A stretch of DNA of 64,000 nt from Paenibacillus eucommiae (GCF_017874215.1 NZ_JAGGLB010000014.1:1-64000); one strand, 5' to 3'; positions 49,398-58,048 are shown, counted from the first letter of the stretch. The notes: generated by a model not told the origin, from the sequence alone. Numbers and translations: made by a program.

Positions 49398-49955
49398 ATG
49401 AAGTTTGTCCAGCCGATCCGCGACATTCGCAATGTGGAGGCAATCAAACATTATTTAAAAGTCCGTAGCGAACGGGATTATATTTTATTTATGGTTGGTA
49501 TTAATACCGGCTTTCGTATTTCAGATATCCTTTCCTTATCGGTTAAGGATGTTCGGGGTACGCATATTGAAATTATAGAGGGTAAGACACAAAAGCGTAA
49601 GAAAATAAAAATACGTAAGACGCTCAGGAAGGCGTTAGATGACTACATTAAAGGGAAACAAGATTATGAGTACTTGTTCACAGGCAGAAGCAAGAAACAC
49701 TCAGGACTTATAGGGGAACCGATAGATAGCAGCACGGCATATAAAGCATTAAGTAAAGCTGCTCATGCTAATGGCGTTGAAGAGATTGGGACGCATTCCA
49801 TGCGGAAAACGTTTGGCTATCATTTTTACCTTAAAACAAGGGATATAGCGTTACTAATGGAGCTATTCAATCACAGCGAACAGACCATTACTTTGCGCTA
49901 TATTGGGATCAAACAAGATAGCTTGGATGAGGCTATGGACGAATTTGAGCTATAG
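49398..49955 (+). CDS. Short tyrosine recombinase (XerC/D-like catalytic domain)
   Basis: 185 residues, ATG after GAGGTGGTGAT. The catalytic domain is complete (R in NTGFRISDILSL, H-x-x-R in GTHSMRKTFGYHF, H in LFNHSEQTITLRYIG with the nucleophile Tyr), but there is no full core-binding domain. It is distinct from the integrase at 39985. Such short recombinases are common before terminase genes in Firmicute phages; the job is unclear (genome dimer resolution or control of packaging). Confidence 0.85.
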   Translation: MKFVQPIRDIRNVEAIKHYLKVRSERDYILFMVGINTGFRISDILSLSVKDVRGTHIEIIEGKTQKRKKIKIRKTLRKALDDYIKGKQDYEYLFTGRSKKHSGLIGEPIDSSTAYKALSKAAHANGVEEIGTHSMRKTFGYHFYLKTRDIALLMELFNHSEQTITLRYIGIKQDSLDEAMDEFEL

Positions 49956-50038
49956 ACTTCCCTTTAATAAGGGTAATGTGGAACTGATTTTAAGCAATCA
50001 TGTAATTAGTCATATTTCACAATAGTTTAAGCAAAGTT

Positions 50039-50185
50039 ACTCAATTCCCTTCCCTATACACTGAGGGGAACTCAAATGGCCATTTTAGGGCTAAAAGTGG
50101 TGGCTAGGTGGAAATGAACCAAGCTGCTGAATTGGCTATCTGGAAACAATTGTTAAAAAATAGGAAAACCAACTCAATTCCCTTC
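50039..50185 (+). repeat. 14-bp direct repeats upstream of terS
   Basis: ACTCAATTCCCTTC occurs at 50039-50052 and 50172-50185, the second ending 22 bases before the terS start. They could be terminase binding sites (pac/cosB-like) or a regulatory site. Confidence 0.4.
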
Positions 50186-50207
50186 TGAAGGTAGGTGAGA
50201 TGATGTA

Positions 50208-50957
50208 ATGTCGAGGGGTAGAAGCCCGGATAGAGACCGTGCATTTAAAATTTGGTGTGAGAGTGGCAGAAAAATGAAGCCCTCTGAGATCGCCTTTGAG
50301 ATGGGTTTAAACGCGTCTCTAATTCGTAAGTGGAAGAGTCTGGATAGGTGGGATGAACAACCGGATCCACTTCCTAGAAGTCGCGGTGCTCCTACAGGGA
50401 ATAAGAATGCTGTGGGGAATCGAGGCGGGCCAGGCGGACCGTTGCGCAATCAGAAAGCTTTTAAAACTGGCGAATATGCAACGATCTGGCTTGATACATT
50501 GGAAGCAGATGAAAAAATACTGCTGTTTGAAGTTGAGACTGATCCAATCGCTCAGATCGAAAATGAAATCAGGCTACTTGATCTTAGGGAACGGCGTATG
50601 CTTCAACTGAGGGCAAAGGTGCTGGAGGGATGGGATGCCGATAACGTTTCGAGTAAAAGCGAATTGTTTCGTAGAGAAATCGGAGAGCAGCCGAAATTTG
50701 ACGGTGACGGCAATATAGAAATGGTTCCGGTTTATGAAGAGTCTCTGAAGGAAATCGAACGAACGATTAAGACACCTCAGAAGCTGGAGCGAATCCTTGC
50801 TATTGAGGATGCGCTTACTAGGGTTCAGGACAAAAAAGGAAAGTATCTTGATCTTAAATACAAGGTAGCTGCTAAAGCGTTAACGGAAGAAGAACAGCAG
50901 TTGCGTATTGAGAAGCTTAAAGCAGAAGTAAAAGCAATGAATGAAAAGGCGTGGTGA
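50208..50957 (+). CDS. terS: Terminase small subunit, PBSX-like
   Basis: 249 residues, ATG after GGTGAGATGATGTA. N-terminal helix-turn-helix (RAFKIWCESGRKMKPSEIAFEMGLNASLIRKWKSLDRWDE) followed by a Gly-rich hinge (GAPTGNKNAVGNRGGPGGP), central helices and a coiled-coil tail (LRIEKLKAEVKAMNEKAW). This is the layout of PBSX XtmA-type TerS. A second TerS-like gene of another family lies at 52824, so the two may divide the DNA-recognition work. Confidence 0.8.
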   Translation: MSRGRSPDRDRAFKIWCESGRKMKPSEIAFEMGLNASLIRKWKSLDRWDEQPDPLPRSRGAPTGNKNAVGNRGGPGGPLRNQKAFKTGEYATIWLDTLEADEKILLFEVETDPIAQIENEIRLLDLRERRMLQLRAKVLEGWDADNVSSKSELFRREIGEQPKFDGDGNIEMVPVYEESLKEIERTIKTPQKLERILAIEDALTRVQDKKGKYLDLKYKVAAKALTEEEQQLRIEKLKAEVKAMNEKAW

Positions 50958-50958
50958 C

Positions 50959-51642
50959 ATGGCAAAGTATGTGGTGCTTCATAACTTCTACGGCAGCGAG
51001 AAGTGGCAAACATTCCGGATGCTCATCATTAACCAGCGTGGCTTGAGCTGTGAGTATTGTGGAAATCCTGTGGCTAAATCAAGCGAGCTGACGCTTCACC
51101 ACATAAAGGAGCTTACGCCTGAGAATGTACACGATACCAATATCTCACTTAATCCGGAGAATATCATGGTTGTCCATCATGAGTGTCACAATAAGATTCA
51201 CGGGCGCTTCGGTCATCAAATGACCAATGGCGTTTTTATTGTGTTCGGTCCGCCGATGGCTGGTAAGACAACCTATGTTCGTGATCGTATGAGCCGTGGT
51301 GATTTGGTCGTTGATATGGATCAGTTGTATTCGGCGGTGTCTTTGCTGCCCGACTACGATAAACCCAACAATCTATTTGGCAATGTAATCGGGATCCACA
51401 ATCTATTGATCGATAACATTAAGACTAGGCTTGGCAAGTGGAGCAGCGCTTGGGTTATCGGGGGTTATGCAGATCGTTACAAGCGCGAGCGTTTGGTGAG
51501 TAACTTGGGCGCTGAGCTTATCTTCTGTGATGTGAGCAAGGAGGAATGTATGAGGCGCTTGGAGATCGATGAGGATAGACGATACCGAAAAGCCGAATGG
51601 AAAGAGTACATCAACAAATGGTTCGACAACTATCATCCATAA
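50959..51642 (+). CDS. HNH endonuclease fused to a P-loop nucleotide kinase-like domain
   Basis: ATG at 50959 with AAGGCGTGGTG upstream; 227 residues. Residues 1-95 are an HNH nuclease with zinc ligands: CEYCGNPV, LTLHHIKEL, the Asn in NPENIMVVHHECHNKIH. Residues 95-227 hold Walker A GPPMAGKTT and a C-terminal part like small P-loop kinases (VVDMDQLY, WVIGGYADR, FCDVSKEECMRRLE). HNH proteins next to terminase take part in cos cleavage in HK97-like phages. The kinase half is unexpected; it might modify the DNA ends or serve another role. Confidence 0.82.
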   Translation: MAKYVVLHNFYGSEKWQTFRMLIINQRGLSCEYCGNPVAKSSELTLHHIKELTPENVHDTNISLNPENIMVVHHECHNKIHGRFGHQMTNGVFIVFGPPMAGKTTYVRDRMSRGDLVVDMDQLYSAVSLLPDYDKPNNLFGNVIGIHNLLIDNIKTRLGKWSSAWVIGGYADRYKRERLVSNLGAELIFCDVSKEECMRRLEIDEDRRYRKAEWKEYINKWFDNYHP

Positions 51643-51725
51643 TTCCAAACGATTGTAATTTTCTTAATTACCCCATTATGATAACATATATAATTATGTA
51701 GAATATTGGGAAATGGGGATCTCAA

Positions 51726-52631
51726 ATGTCGAGAAAAGGTGATGTGTTCGAAAAGGCCGTTGCTTCAATACAATCTAAGATAGATCCAAATTCAAAAGTG
51801 ACTCATGATGAAAAAATTGTTGATAAATATGGACATTTTCGGCAGTTTGATGTTGTTATACGTGGTAAATTAGGGGGACGCAATTTACTTGGTGTGATTG
51901 AGTGTAAGGATTGGAAAGCTAAAGTGGACTTACCTGTTATTGATGCATTTCTTACTAAAATGAGGGGCGTTAACGCTCACTTTGGTATCATCGCTTCAAA
52001 CTCAGGATTTACAAAAAGTTCTCTAGAAAAATGTAAAATGGAGCAAATTGGTGCTATTTCGCTTATTCCAAATGAAAACACTGGAGTAGGATTCGCTATT
52101 AAAATGAGCGTATGCGCAAGAGAGTATAGTTGGACAAATATGTATGCTGAAATGTCAGGAACAGGCTATGTGGTGATTGATCGAAACACGACCATTGAAG
52201 AGATGTTTGTCAAAGGAAAAGAAGATTTCAGTTTAGCAGATTGGTTCAGGTATCACCTTGATAATGAATATGAGCATGATGATTATGTAGGAGATTATAG
52301 GAAAGAAATTACATTTGTAAAGCCTCAGTTAATTATCGCAAAAGGGTATGAGTTCCCTGTTTCGAAATTTGTGTTTTGTGCATCAAGAATAGTTAAGTAT
52401 AAACATAGATATATAAACGTTAATGGTGATGGAATGTACGAATGGAATGATGATTGTTTGTTAATTCCACCAGGCGGTGAAGTATTATTCGGTCCATTTA
52501 CAAATGATCCTTCGGATTGGGAAGAATATGAAGGTGAAGAGTTAAAACGTGAGGGATTTGATTTTATAGTTGCTGCAATAGTGAGACTTTATTACGATGA
52601 AAAAGTTCCATTTGATATTAGTAAATTATAG
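51726..52631 (+). CDS. Mrr-like PD-(D/E)xK restriction endonuclease with C-terminal domain
   Basis: 301 residues, ATG after GGGAAATGGGGATC. The N-terminal 120 residues have the type IV restriction nuclease pattern: FEKAVASIQSKI, QFDVVIRG (the catalytic Asp) and GVIECKDWKAKV (ExK), then VIDAFLTKMRGVNAHFGIIASNSGFTKSS as in Mrr. The C-terminal 170 residues are unassigned. The gene is AT-rich compared with its packaging-gene neighbours and has its own terminator. It looks like cargo, possibly protecting the lysogen. Confidence 0.75.
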   Translation: MSRKGDVFEKAVASIQSKIDPNSKVTHDEKIVDKYGHFRQFDVVIRGKLGGRNLLGVIECKDWKAKVDLPVIDAFLTKMRGVNAHFGIIASNSGFTKSSLEKCKMEQIGAISLIPNENTGVGFAIKMSVCAREYSWTNMYAEMSGTGYVVIDRNTTIEEMFVKGKEDFSLADWFRYHLDNEYEHDDYVGDYRKEITFVKPQLIIAKGYEFPVSKFVFCASRIVKYKHRYINVNGDGMYEWNDDCLLIPPGGEVLFGPFTNDPSDWEEYEGEELKREGFDFIVAAIVRLYYDEKVPFDISKL

Positions 52632-52641
52632 CTTATACATT

Positions 52642-52674
52642 AAAAGCTGCTCAAAAGAGTGGCTTTTATTTTGA
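52642..52674 (+). terminator. Terminator after the Mrr-like gene
   Basis: AAAAGC..CTC and GAG..GCTTTT form an interrupted stem with an AAAA loop, followed by ATTTTGAT. Confidence 0.75.
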
Positions 52675-52720
52675 TCAATGATCTCAAGATTTGGGGATTT
52701 GAATTTTTTTATTTTCCCAG

Positions 52721-52768
52721 CCCCCCGGTCCAAATTTTAAAAATAAAACCCAAGGGACCGTTGGGGGG
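52721..52768 (+). other. GC-rich inverted repeat upstream of terminase genes: candidate cos site
   Basis: CCCCCCGGTCC (52721-52731) and GGGACCGTTGGGGGG (52754-52768) face each other across an A/T-only centre, in an otherwise AT-rich gap. Position between HNH and the P27-like terS/terL is where cos sites are found in HK97-like phages with HNH packaging nucleases. No overhang can be read from sequence alone. Confidence 0.4.
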
Positions 52769-52823
52769 AGGCTTTTTGCACACAAACCGAAAAAATTGAA
52801 AATGGAGGGAGAGCGAATGAACT

Positions 52824-53171
52824 TTGAAAAAAAAGGATGTTTATGAGGCAGAACTTGCGAAATTGAATGAAATATTTGAGGATGTAGAGCCTACAAAAGC
52901 GAAGCTAGTCGAGGGCCTGGTTGAGGATGCGGCATTCTTGAAAGCGGAAAATCATATGCTCAGGCAATCAATTGCGATAACGGGCATGGTTAAGATCCAT
53001 CCGCAAAATCAAGACTTGCAGAAGCCGGTTGAGACTGCAAAACAGTACCTAAAAAACGTCAACGCTTATTCTGTCGTGATTAAAACATTAAACGGGATAT
53101 TAAGCAAAAACGGGCTTGAAGGTGATGATGAGTTTGATGAATTCATCCGAAACGAAAATGCAGGGACATAG
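52824..53171 (+). CDS. terS: Terminase small subunit, P27 family
   Basis: The conserved frame runs from TTG 52824: EAELAKLNEIFEDVEPTKAKLVEGLVEDAAFLKAENHMLRQ...QPVETAKQYLKNVNAYSVVIKTLNGILSKN-type helices (here QKPVETAKQYLKN), the P27-like TerS/phage small-terminase pattern. The best start is ATG at 52817, seven bases after GGAGGG, but it is out of frame because of an eight-A run at 52827-52834: with seven A residues ATG would give MNFEKKDVYEAEL. So either TTG is used, transcription slips at A8, or the sequence has an extra A. About 115 residues. Overlaps terL. Confidence 0.75.
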   Translation: MKKKDVYEAELAKLNEIFEDVEPTKAKLVEGLVEDAAFLKAENHMLRQSIAITGMVKIHPQNQDLQKPVETAKQYLKNVNAYSVVIKTLNGILSKNGLEGDDEFDEFIRNENAGT

Positions 53172-54852
53172 CTATCTACAGGAATATCACACCGCGATTA
53201 AAAATGGTGAGATTATTGCAGGGATGGAGCTCATCCAGCAACTTGATAATCTTATTGAAGACTTGGTTAACCCTGCTTTTATATATGATACGAGGGATGC
53301 TCATTTTCGGATCGACTTTATTGAGAAATTTTGCAAGCATACAAAAAGCCCGTTTTATGGAAAACCGTTTCATTTGGAACTATGGGAGAAAGCTTTCATC
53401 GAGGCGTTCTATTCTTTCAAATGGAGTGAAAAGGGGTATGAGGACTATTACGGCGAGAAGCCTCCCAAGAAGTTATTGCGGCGCTTCAAGAAAGCAATAT
53501 TATTAATCGCCCGTAAGAATGGAAAGTCAACGCTATGTGCTGCTCTGGGTCTAACTGAAATGATGTGCGGCACAGGAGGCAATGATATCGTTTGTTCTAG
53601 TAATGATGATGCCCAAGCAAACATTATCTTCGAAGAAATTAATAACATGCGAGAGCAGTTTGACCCAAAGGATAAACGTACCCACAAGAACATGAAAGGC
53701 ATATTCAATCTTAAGAACAAAAGCAAAGTATTCAAAATCTCGGATCGGACGCGAAATAAGGAAGGACGCAACATTGACGGGGCAATCCTTGATGAGTCCA
53801 ATGAAATGACGGATAACGTTATTGCAAAATCTATTGATCAATCGCAATCCACGAAGGATGAGCCATGGTTTATTAACATCACAACCGAAGGATTCGTAAA
53901 TGATGGATATTTGGATAAAGAATTGAAATATGGACGTTCTGTTCTCGAGAAGGAAATCGAGGATCATACACTCTTGGTATGGTTGTATACGCAAGATTCC
54001 GAGGCAGAGGTTTGGCAGAATCCGAAATCGCATCAAAAATCAAATCCGAGTTTGGGCGCGATTAAGAAAGTTAAATATATCAAAGATCAAATCCGTAAGG
54101 CCCAACACGACAAGGCCGAGCGGGTTTTTATGTTGGCTAAGGACTTTAATATTAAGCAGAACAATGCAGCAGCTTGGCTACTTGCTGAAGAAATTGCGAA
54201 TGAAGATAAATTTGATATCGCAGATTTTCGAGGTTCGTTTGCAATTGGAGGGGTGGACCTTTCCAAATCAGGTGACCTTGCTTGCGCTCGATTGCTTTTC
54301 ATTCGAGCTGGACAAAAATACACCTTATCGCAGTATTTCATACCCGAATCCAAACTTGCCATACTTCCTAAAGAGGATTTGCCGAAATTCAAAGAATGGA
54401 TTCGACTTGGCCGGATAACGGTATGTGATGGAAATGAAAATGACTTCAGTAAAGTGACAGCTTGGTTTGTCAAAATGGTAAAGGAATTCGGAATTAAAAT
54501 TTACAAGGTTGGCTATGACAAATGGTCCGCAGTTTACTGGGTGAAGGAGATGGAGGGACTTGGTTTTGACATGCAGCGCGTTGTCCAAGATTGGGCTCCA
54601 ATAAGCGAACCAATGAAACTTGTCGAAAGGGATCTTCGAGGCAAGCTTATTAATTATAACGAGGATTCGCTAGATCGCTGGTGCCTGGAGAATACAGCAT
54701 TAACTATTAATAACAAGTTGGAAATTATGCCAGTAAAAGTACAAGGCAAAGAGGATAAGAAAATAGATGGTGCGGTCACTTTGATTTTTTGCTATCGCGT
54801 CTATATTGACAATCGTTCTGAATTCCTTGAACTTGCCAAGAGAGCGGGGTGA
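53137..54852 (+). CDS. terL: Terminase large subunit
   Basis: About 571 residues from ATG 53137 (TTG 53116 and ATG 53125/53128 are alternatives; all overlap terS). ATPase domain with Walker A LLIARKNGKSTL and Walker B GAILDESNEM. RNase H-like nuclease domain with Asp in FAIGGVDLSKSGD, KVGYDKWSA and a late Asp near KKIDGAVTLIF. The motor that packages phage DNA into the HK97-type prohead. Confidence 0.95.
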   Translation: MNSSETKMQGHSYLQEYHTAIKNGEIIAGMELIQQLDNLIEDLVNPAFIYDTRDAHFRIDFIEKFCKHTKSPFYGKPFHLELWEKAFIEAFYSFKWSEKGYEDYYGEKPPKKLLRRFKKAILLIARKNGKSTLCAALGLTEMMCGTGGNDIVCSSNDDAQANIIFEEINNMREQFDPKDKRTHKNMKGIFNLKNKSKVFKISDRTRNKEGRNIDGAILDESNEMTDNVIAKSIDQSQSTKDEPWFINITTEGFVNDGYLDKELKYGRSVLEKEIEDHTLLVWLYTQDSEAEVWQNPKSHQKSNPSLGAIKKVKYIKDQIRKAQHDKAERVFMLAKDFNIKQNNAAAWLLAEEIANEDKFDIADFRGSFAIGGVDLSKSGDLACARLLFIRAGQKYTLSQYFIPESKLAILPKEDLPKFKEWIRLGRITVCDGNENDFSKVTAWFVKMVKEFGIKIYKVGYDKWSAVYWVKEMEGLGFDMQRVVQDWAPISEPMKLVERDLRGKLINYNEDSLDRWCLENTALTINNKLEIMPVKVQGKEDKKIDGAVTLIFCYRVYIDNRSEFLELAKRAG

Positions 54853-54856
54853 AAAA

Positions 54857-56113
54857 ATGGCCTTACTAAGCAGCTTCAAAAACATGTTGGTCAAAGGAAA
54901 AGAATACGTTCGAGCAAAGATGTTGAACGGCTATGTGCCTATATTCAGCCAGTTCGGACAGGACATATATGCTTCCGATGTTGTTCAAAACTGTATCGAC
55001 GTGATAGCTACAGAAATAAGTAAACTCCAGCCGAAACATATTCGGACAGATACTGGTGGTATGCAGGCAACGCCAAAGGGTAGCCTTAACCGACTATTTA
55101 AATTCGCTCCAAATGAGATCATGACGACACGCGATTTTCTTGAAAAGGTCGTATGGTTGCTGTTTTTAAATTACAACGTATTCATTTATCCGACATACGA
55201 AATAACTGAGCTCCCAAACGGAAACCAATCAAGAAATTACACGGGATTTTATCCCTTGAATCCGCACCAGGTAGACTTTGTACAAAATGAAGCGGGTGTA
55301 CTTCACGTAAAACTTTATTTCCGCTCTGGCGATAACTTCACGATCCCCTATTCGGATATCATTCACATCCGGAAGAAATTTTCGGTCAATGACATCATGG
55401 GTGGTGGGTTAAATGGGCAGCCAGATAATGCAGCCTTGCTTAAGGTGCTGCAAATTAATGATGCTGTGCTACAAGGATTAGAGAAAGGCATCAAGACGAG
55501 CCTTTCCGTTAGAGGCATTCTGAAAATAGCAACAATGTTGGATGATGATGCACAAAGGGCAGAACGGACGAGGTTCGAGAAGCTTCTCGCTTCTGGCGAT
55601 AGTGGCATTCTTCCGGTTGATCTCAAGGGCGATTATACGCCTGTCAACCTTGATCCTAAGTTTGTGGACAAAGATACATTGTCATTCCTTAAAAGCAGCG
55701 TTTTGGAATGGTATGGAGTTTCGATGGCCATTCTTTCTCGTGATTATACCGATGAACAGTACCAGGCTTTCTACGAGAATACGTTGGAGCCATTGGTGAT
55801 TGGTCTTGGTCAGGCTTTTTCAAAGACTATCTTCACGCCTCGTGAGCTAGATATGGGGAATGAGATTGTCTTTTACCAAAAAGACATGATGTACCTAAGT
55901 ACAAGCGCCAAGTTGAGTCTTCTTAAGACAGCAGGAGAGCAAGGATTGCTTACAGATAATCAGAAGTTAGCACTTCTTGGATACCCTCCATTAGAGGACG
56001 GAGACAGACGCACACAATCACTCAACTATGTAGACACTCGCCTGATAAACGCCTACCAGATGGGAAAAAATAATATATCAAAGGGAGATAACGGAAATGA
56101 GCCAAATGAATAA
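54857..56113 (+). CDS. Phage portal protein (HK97 type)
   Basis: ATG at 54857, five bases after GCGGGGTG, is preferred over the upstream in-frame start inside terL; 418 residues. VVQNCIDVIATEISKLQP near the N-terminus, NPHQVDFVQNEAGVLHVKLYFR, DIIHIRKKF and the C-terminal LDMGNEIVFYQKDMMYL are the SPP1/HK97-type portal features. Forms the dodecameric ring through which DNA enters the head. Next gene overlaps by 17 bases. Confidence 0.93.
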   Translation: MALLSSFKNMLVKGKEYVRAKMLNGYVPIFSQFGQDIYASDVVQNCIDVIATEISKLQPKHIRTDTGGMQATPKGSLNRLFKFAPNEIMTTRDFLEKVVWLLFLNYNVFIYPTYEITELPNGNQSRNYTGFYPLNPHQVDFVQNEAGVLHVKLYFRSGDNFTIPYSDIIHIRKKFSVNDIMGGGLNGQPDNAALLKVLQINDAVLQGLEKGIKTSLSVRGILKIATMLDDDAQRAERTRFEKLLASGDSGILPVDLKGDYTPVNLDPKFVDKDTLSFLKSSVLEWYGVSMAILSRDYTDEQYQAFYENTLEPLVIGLGQAFSKTIFTPRELDMGNEIVFYQKDMMYLSTSAKLSLLKTAGEQGLLTDNQKLALLGYPPLEDGDRRTQSLNYVDTRLINAYQMGKNNISKGDNGNEPNE

Positions 56114-56747
56114 ACTCCCAGGAAAAGATGATCCTGTTAAGCGGAGCTTTGGATTAGTTGACTTGAGAGCTGTTGATGATGGCAATTATATCGAGGGACA
56201 TCCTGCCATCTACGATCAGAAGACAAGTATTGGGGGATGGTTCTTCGAAGTGATTGAACGCGGCGCTTTTGATGGCTGCAACTTCGATGACGTTCTCTTC
56301 AGTGTCAACCATGATCTTCAAAAGATACCTTTAGCTCGCAGTCGTCGTAACAATGGAAATTCAACCATGTTATTGCGAACAGATGACTTGGGCCTCTATG
56401 TAAAAGCAAATTTAGACGTGGAAAATAATACTGAAGCTAAATCATTATACAGTGCTGTGAAGCGGGAAGACATCGATGGGATGTCTTTTATTTTTTACGT
56501 GGACAAAGAACAGTGGGATGATCTTTCAAGCGATACGCCAACTCGCCGTATCCAGAAGATTAAAAAGGTTATTGAAGTCAGCGCAGTCAACTTCCCAGCT
56601 TACTCCGGGACTGACATAAATGCTCGTGATCAAACCGTATTGGATAATGCGGTGAAGGCATTGGAGAATGCCCGATCTCAGTTGGATAACTCGAAAGACG
56701 AGCTTGAAGTATTGAAACTAAAAAACCAAATTTTGATGAAGGGCTAA
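56097..56747 (+). CDS. Prohead protease (HK97 family)
   Basis: 216 residues. The herpesvirus-assemblin-like S78 protease core has the catalytic His in FSVNHDLQ and the Ser in REDIDGMSFIF, with VSAVNFPAYSGTDI at the end of the domain. A coiled-coil tail (ALENARSQLDNSKDELEVLKLKNQIL) may act with the scaffold. It matures the capsid protein encoded next. Confidence 0.92.
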   Translation: MSQMNKLPGKDDPVKRSFGLVDLRAVDDGNYIEGHPAIYDQKTSIGGWFFEVIERGAFDGCNFDDVLFSVNHDLQKIPLARSRRNNGNSTMLLRTDDLGLYVKANLDVENNTEAKSLYSAVKREDIDGMSFIFYVDKEQWDDLSSDTPTRRIQKIKKVIEVSAVNFPAYSGTDINARDQTVLDNAVKALENARSQLDNSKDELEVLKLKNQILMKG

Positions 56748-56758
56748 GGTGCAAACAC

Positions 56759-58048
56759 ATGAATAAGAAAAAACTATTAGCATTACTTGCGAAAAAAGAG
56801 GCTCGTAAGGCTGAGCTTGGTACGAAAGCCAATGCTGCTGAGGCAATTGCTGAGTTGCGTAGTATTAATGCGGAGCTTGAGACGCTGAATGCTGAAATTG
56901 CTGAACTACGCAGCATTACGGACGCTATGCCTGACGATGAACCCGAAATAATTGCTGGTGGTTCTGGATTAGAGCAACGTTCAGGTAATTTAGGCGGAAA
57001 TCCTCTGGGATCAGCACATATCCTTGGAACGTATGGCACAGGGAGTGGGCAAGGACAGCAACAGCGAGCGGCTGAACCGGAGGACTTCTATGGAACATTG
57101 GAGTATCGAAAGGCGTTCATGTCATTTGCTAAGACTGGAGAAATGAAGCCGGAGCTTCGAGCCAATGCAATGACGACTACAGCAGATGTTTCCGCAGTAA
57201 TTCCGACGACGATCCTAAATGAGATCATTAAAAAGATCACAGTCTACGGTCAAGTCTTTGCCCGTGTTCGCAAACTGAATGTTAAAGGCGGCGTTGACGT
57301 TCCGATTCTATCTTTGAAGCCTGTTGCAACGTGGATAGGGCAAACTCCAACGTCCGATAAACAAAAGTTACAGGCGAACACGAAGGTTTCATTCAGTTAC
57401 TACGGTTTGGAATGCAAAGTATCGATTTCGCTTTTGGCTGACACGGTGACACTTGATAGCTTTGAGACAGTCATTACGGATTTAATTGTCGAGGCGATGG
57501 TCAAGGCAATCGATCTTGCTGTTATTAAAGGTGATGGTGTAGGCAAACCACTAGGTGTAACCTTGGACCCGCGCGTTCCTGCAACTCAAATCGTAACCAT
57601 GTCACCGCTACAGTTCGCTAATTGGGAAGATTGGGCTAAAAAGGTCCTTGCTAAAATGCCGCTGTCATATAAGGCAGGGGCTACTTTCCTAATGGCTTCT
57701 GGAACCTTCGAAGGTTACATCAATGGCATGGTGGATGACAATGGGCAGCCGATCGGACGTGTTAATTACGGAATTACCGAAGGTCCACAAGAACGATTTG
57801 GTGGTAAGGAGGTTATTCAGGTTGAAGACGATGTTATTGCACCATTTGCCGATGCTGCGACGGGTGATGTAGTTGCTGTGTACTGTAACCTGAAGAACTA
57901 TGGTTTTAATTCTAATATGCAAATGACAATGTTCCGTTATTTCGATCATGATACGAATGAATGGGTGGATAAGGCCATTCTAATTGCTGACGGAAAGCTA
58001 GTTGATCCAAACGGAGTCGTAATCATTAAAAAAGGTGCAGCAGTATAG
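56759..58048 (+). CDS. Major capsid protein (HK97 gp5 type)
   Basis: 429 residues. The first 100 or so form a coiled-coil scaffold (delta) domain rich in Ala/Glu/Leu, expected to be removed by the protease; the mature part starts near TTTADVSAVIPTTILNEIIKKI. FLMASGTFEGYINGM and GRVNYGITEGPQERFGGKEVI belong to the HK97 fold. A GGGGC/GCCCC hairpin lies just after the stop (58053-58069), perhaps stabilising the transcript. Confidence 0.95.
   Translation: MNKKKLLALLAKKEARKAELGTKANAAEAIAELRSINAELETLNAEIAELRSITDAMPDDEPEIIAGGSGLEQRSGNLGGNPLGSAHILGTYGTGSGQGQQQRAAEPEDFYGTLEYRKAFMSFAKTGEMKPELRANAMTTTADVSAVIPTTILNEIIKKITVYGQVFARVRKLNVKGGVDVPILSLKPVATWIGQTPTSDKQKLQANTKVSFSYYGLECKVSISLLADTVTLDSFETVITDLIVEAMVKAIDLAVIKGDGVGKPLGVTLDPRVPATQIVTMSPLQFANWEDWAKKVLAKMPLSYKAGATFLMASGTFEGYINGMVDDNGQPIGRVNYGITEGPQERFGGKEVIQVEDDVIAPFADAATGDVVAVYCNLKNYGFNSNMQMTMFRYFDHDTNEWVDKAILIADGKLVDPNGVVIIKKGAAV

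Noticed and set aside
50114..50188. 24-codon frame MNQAAELAIW... before terS
   Set aside because: Too short to support; it ends within the 14-bp direct repeat and has only a mediocre ribosome-binding site.
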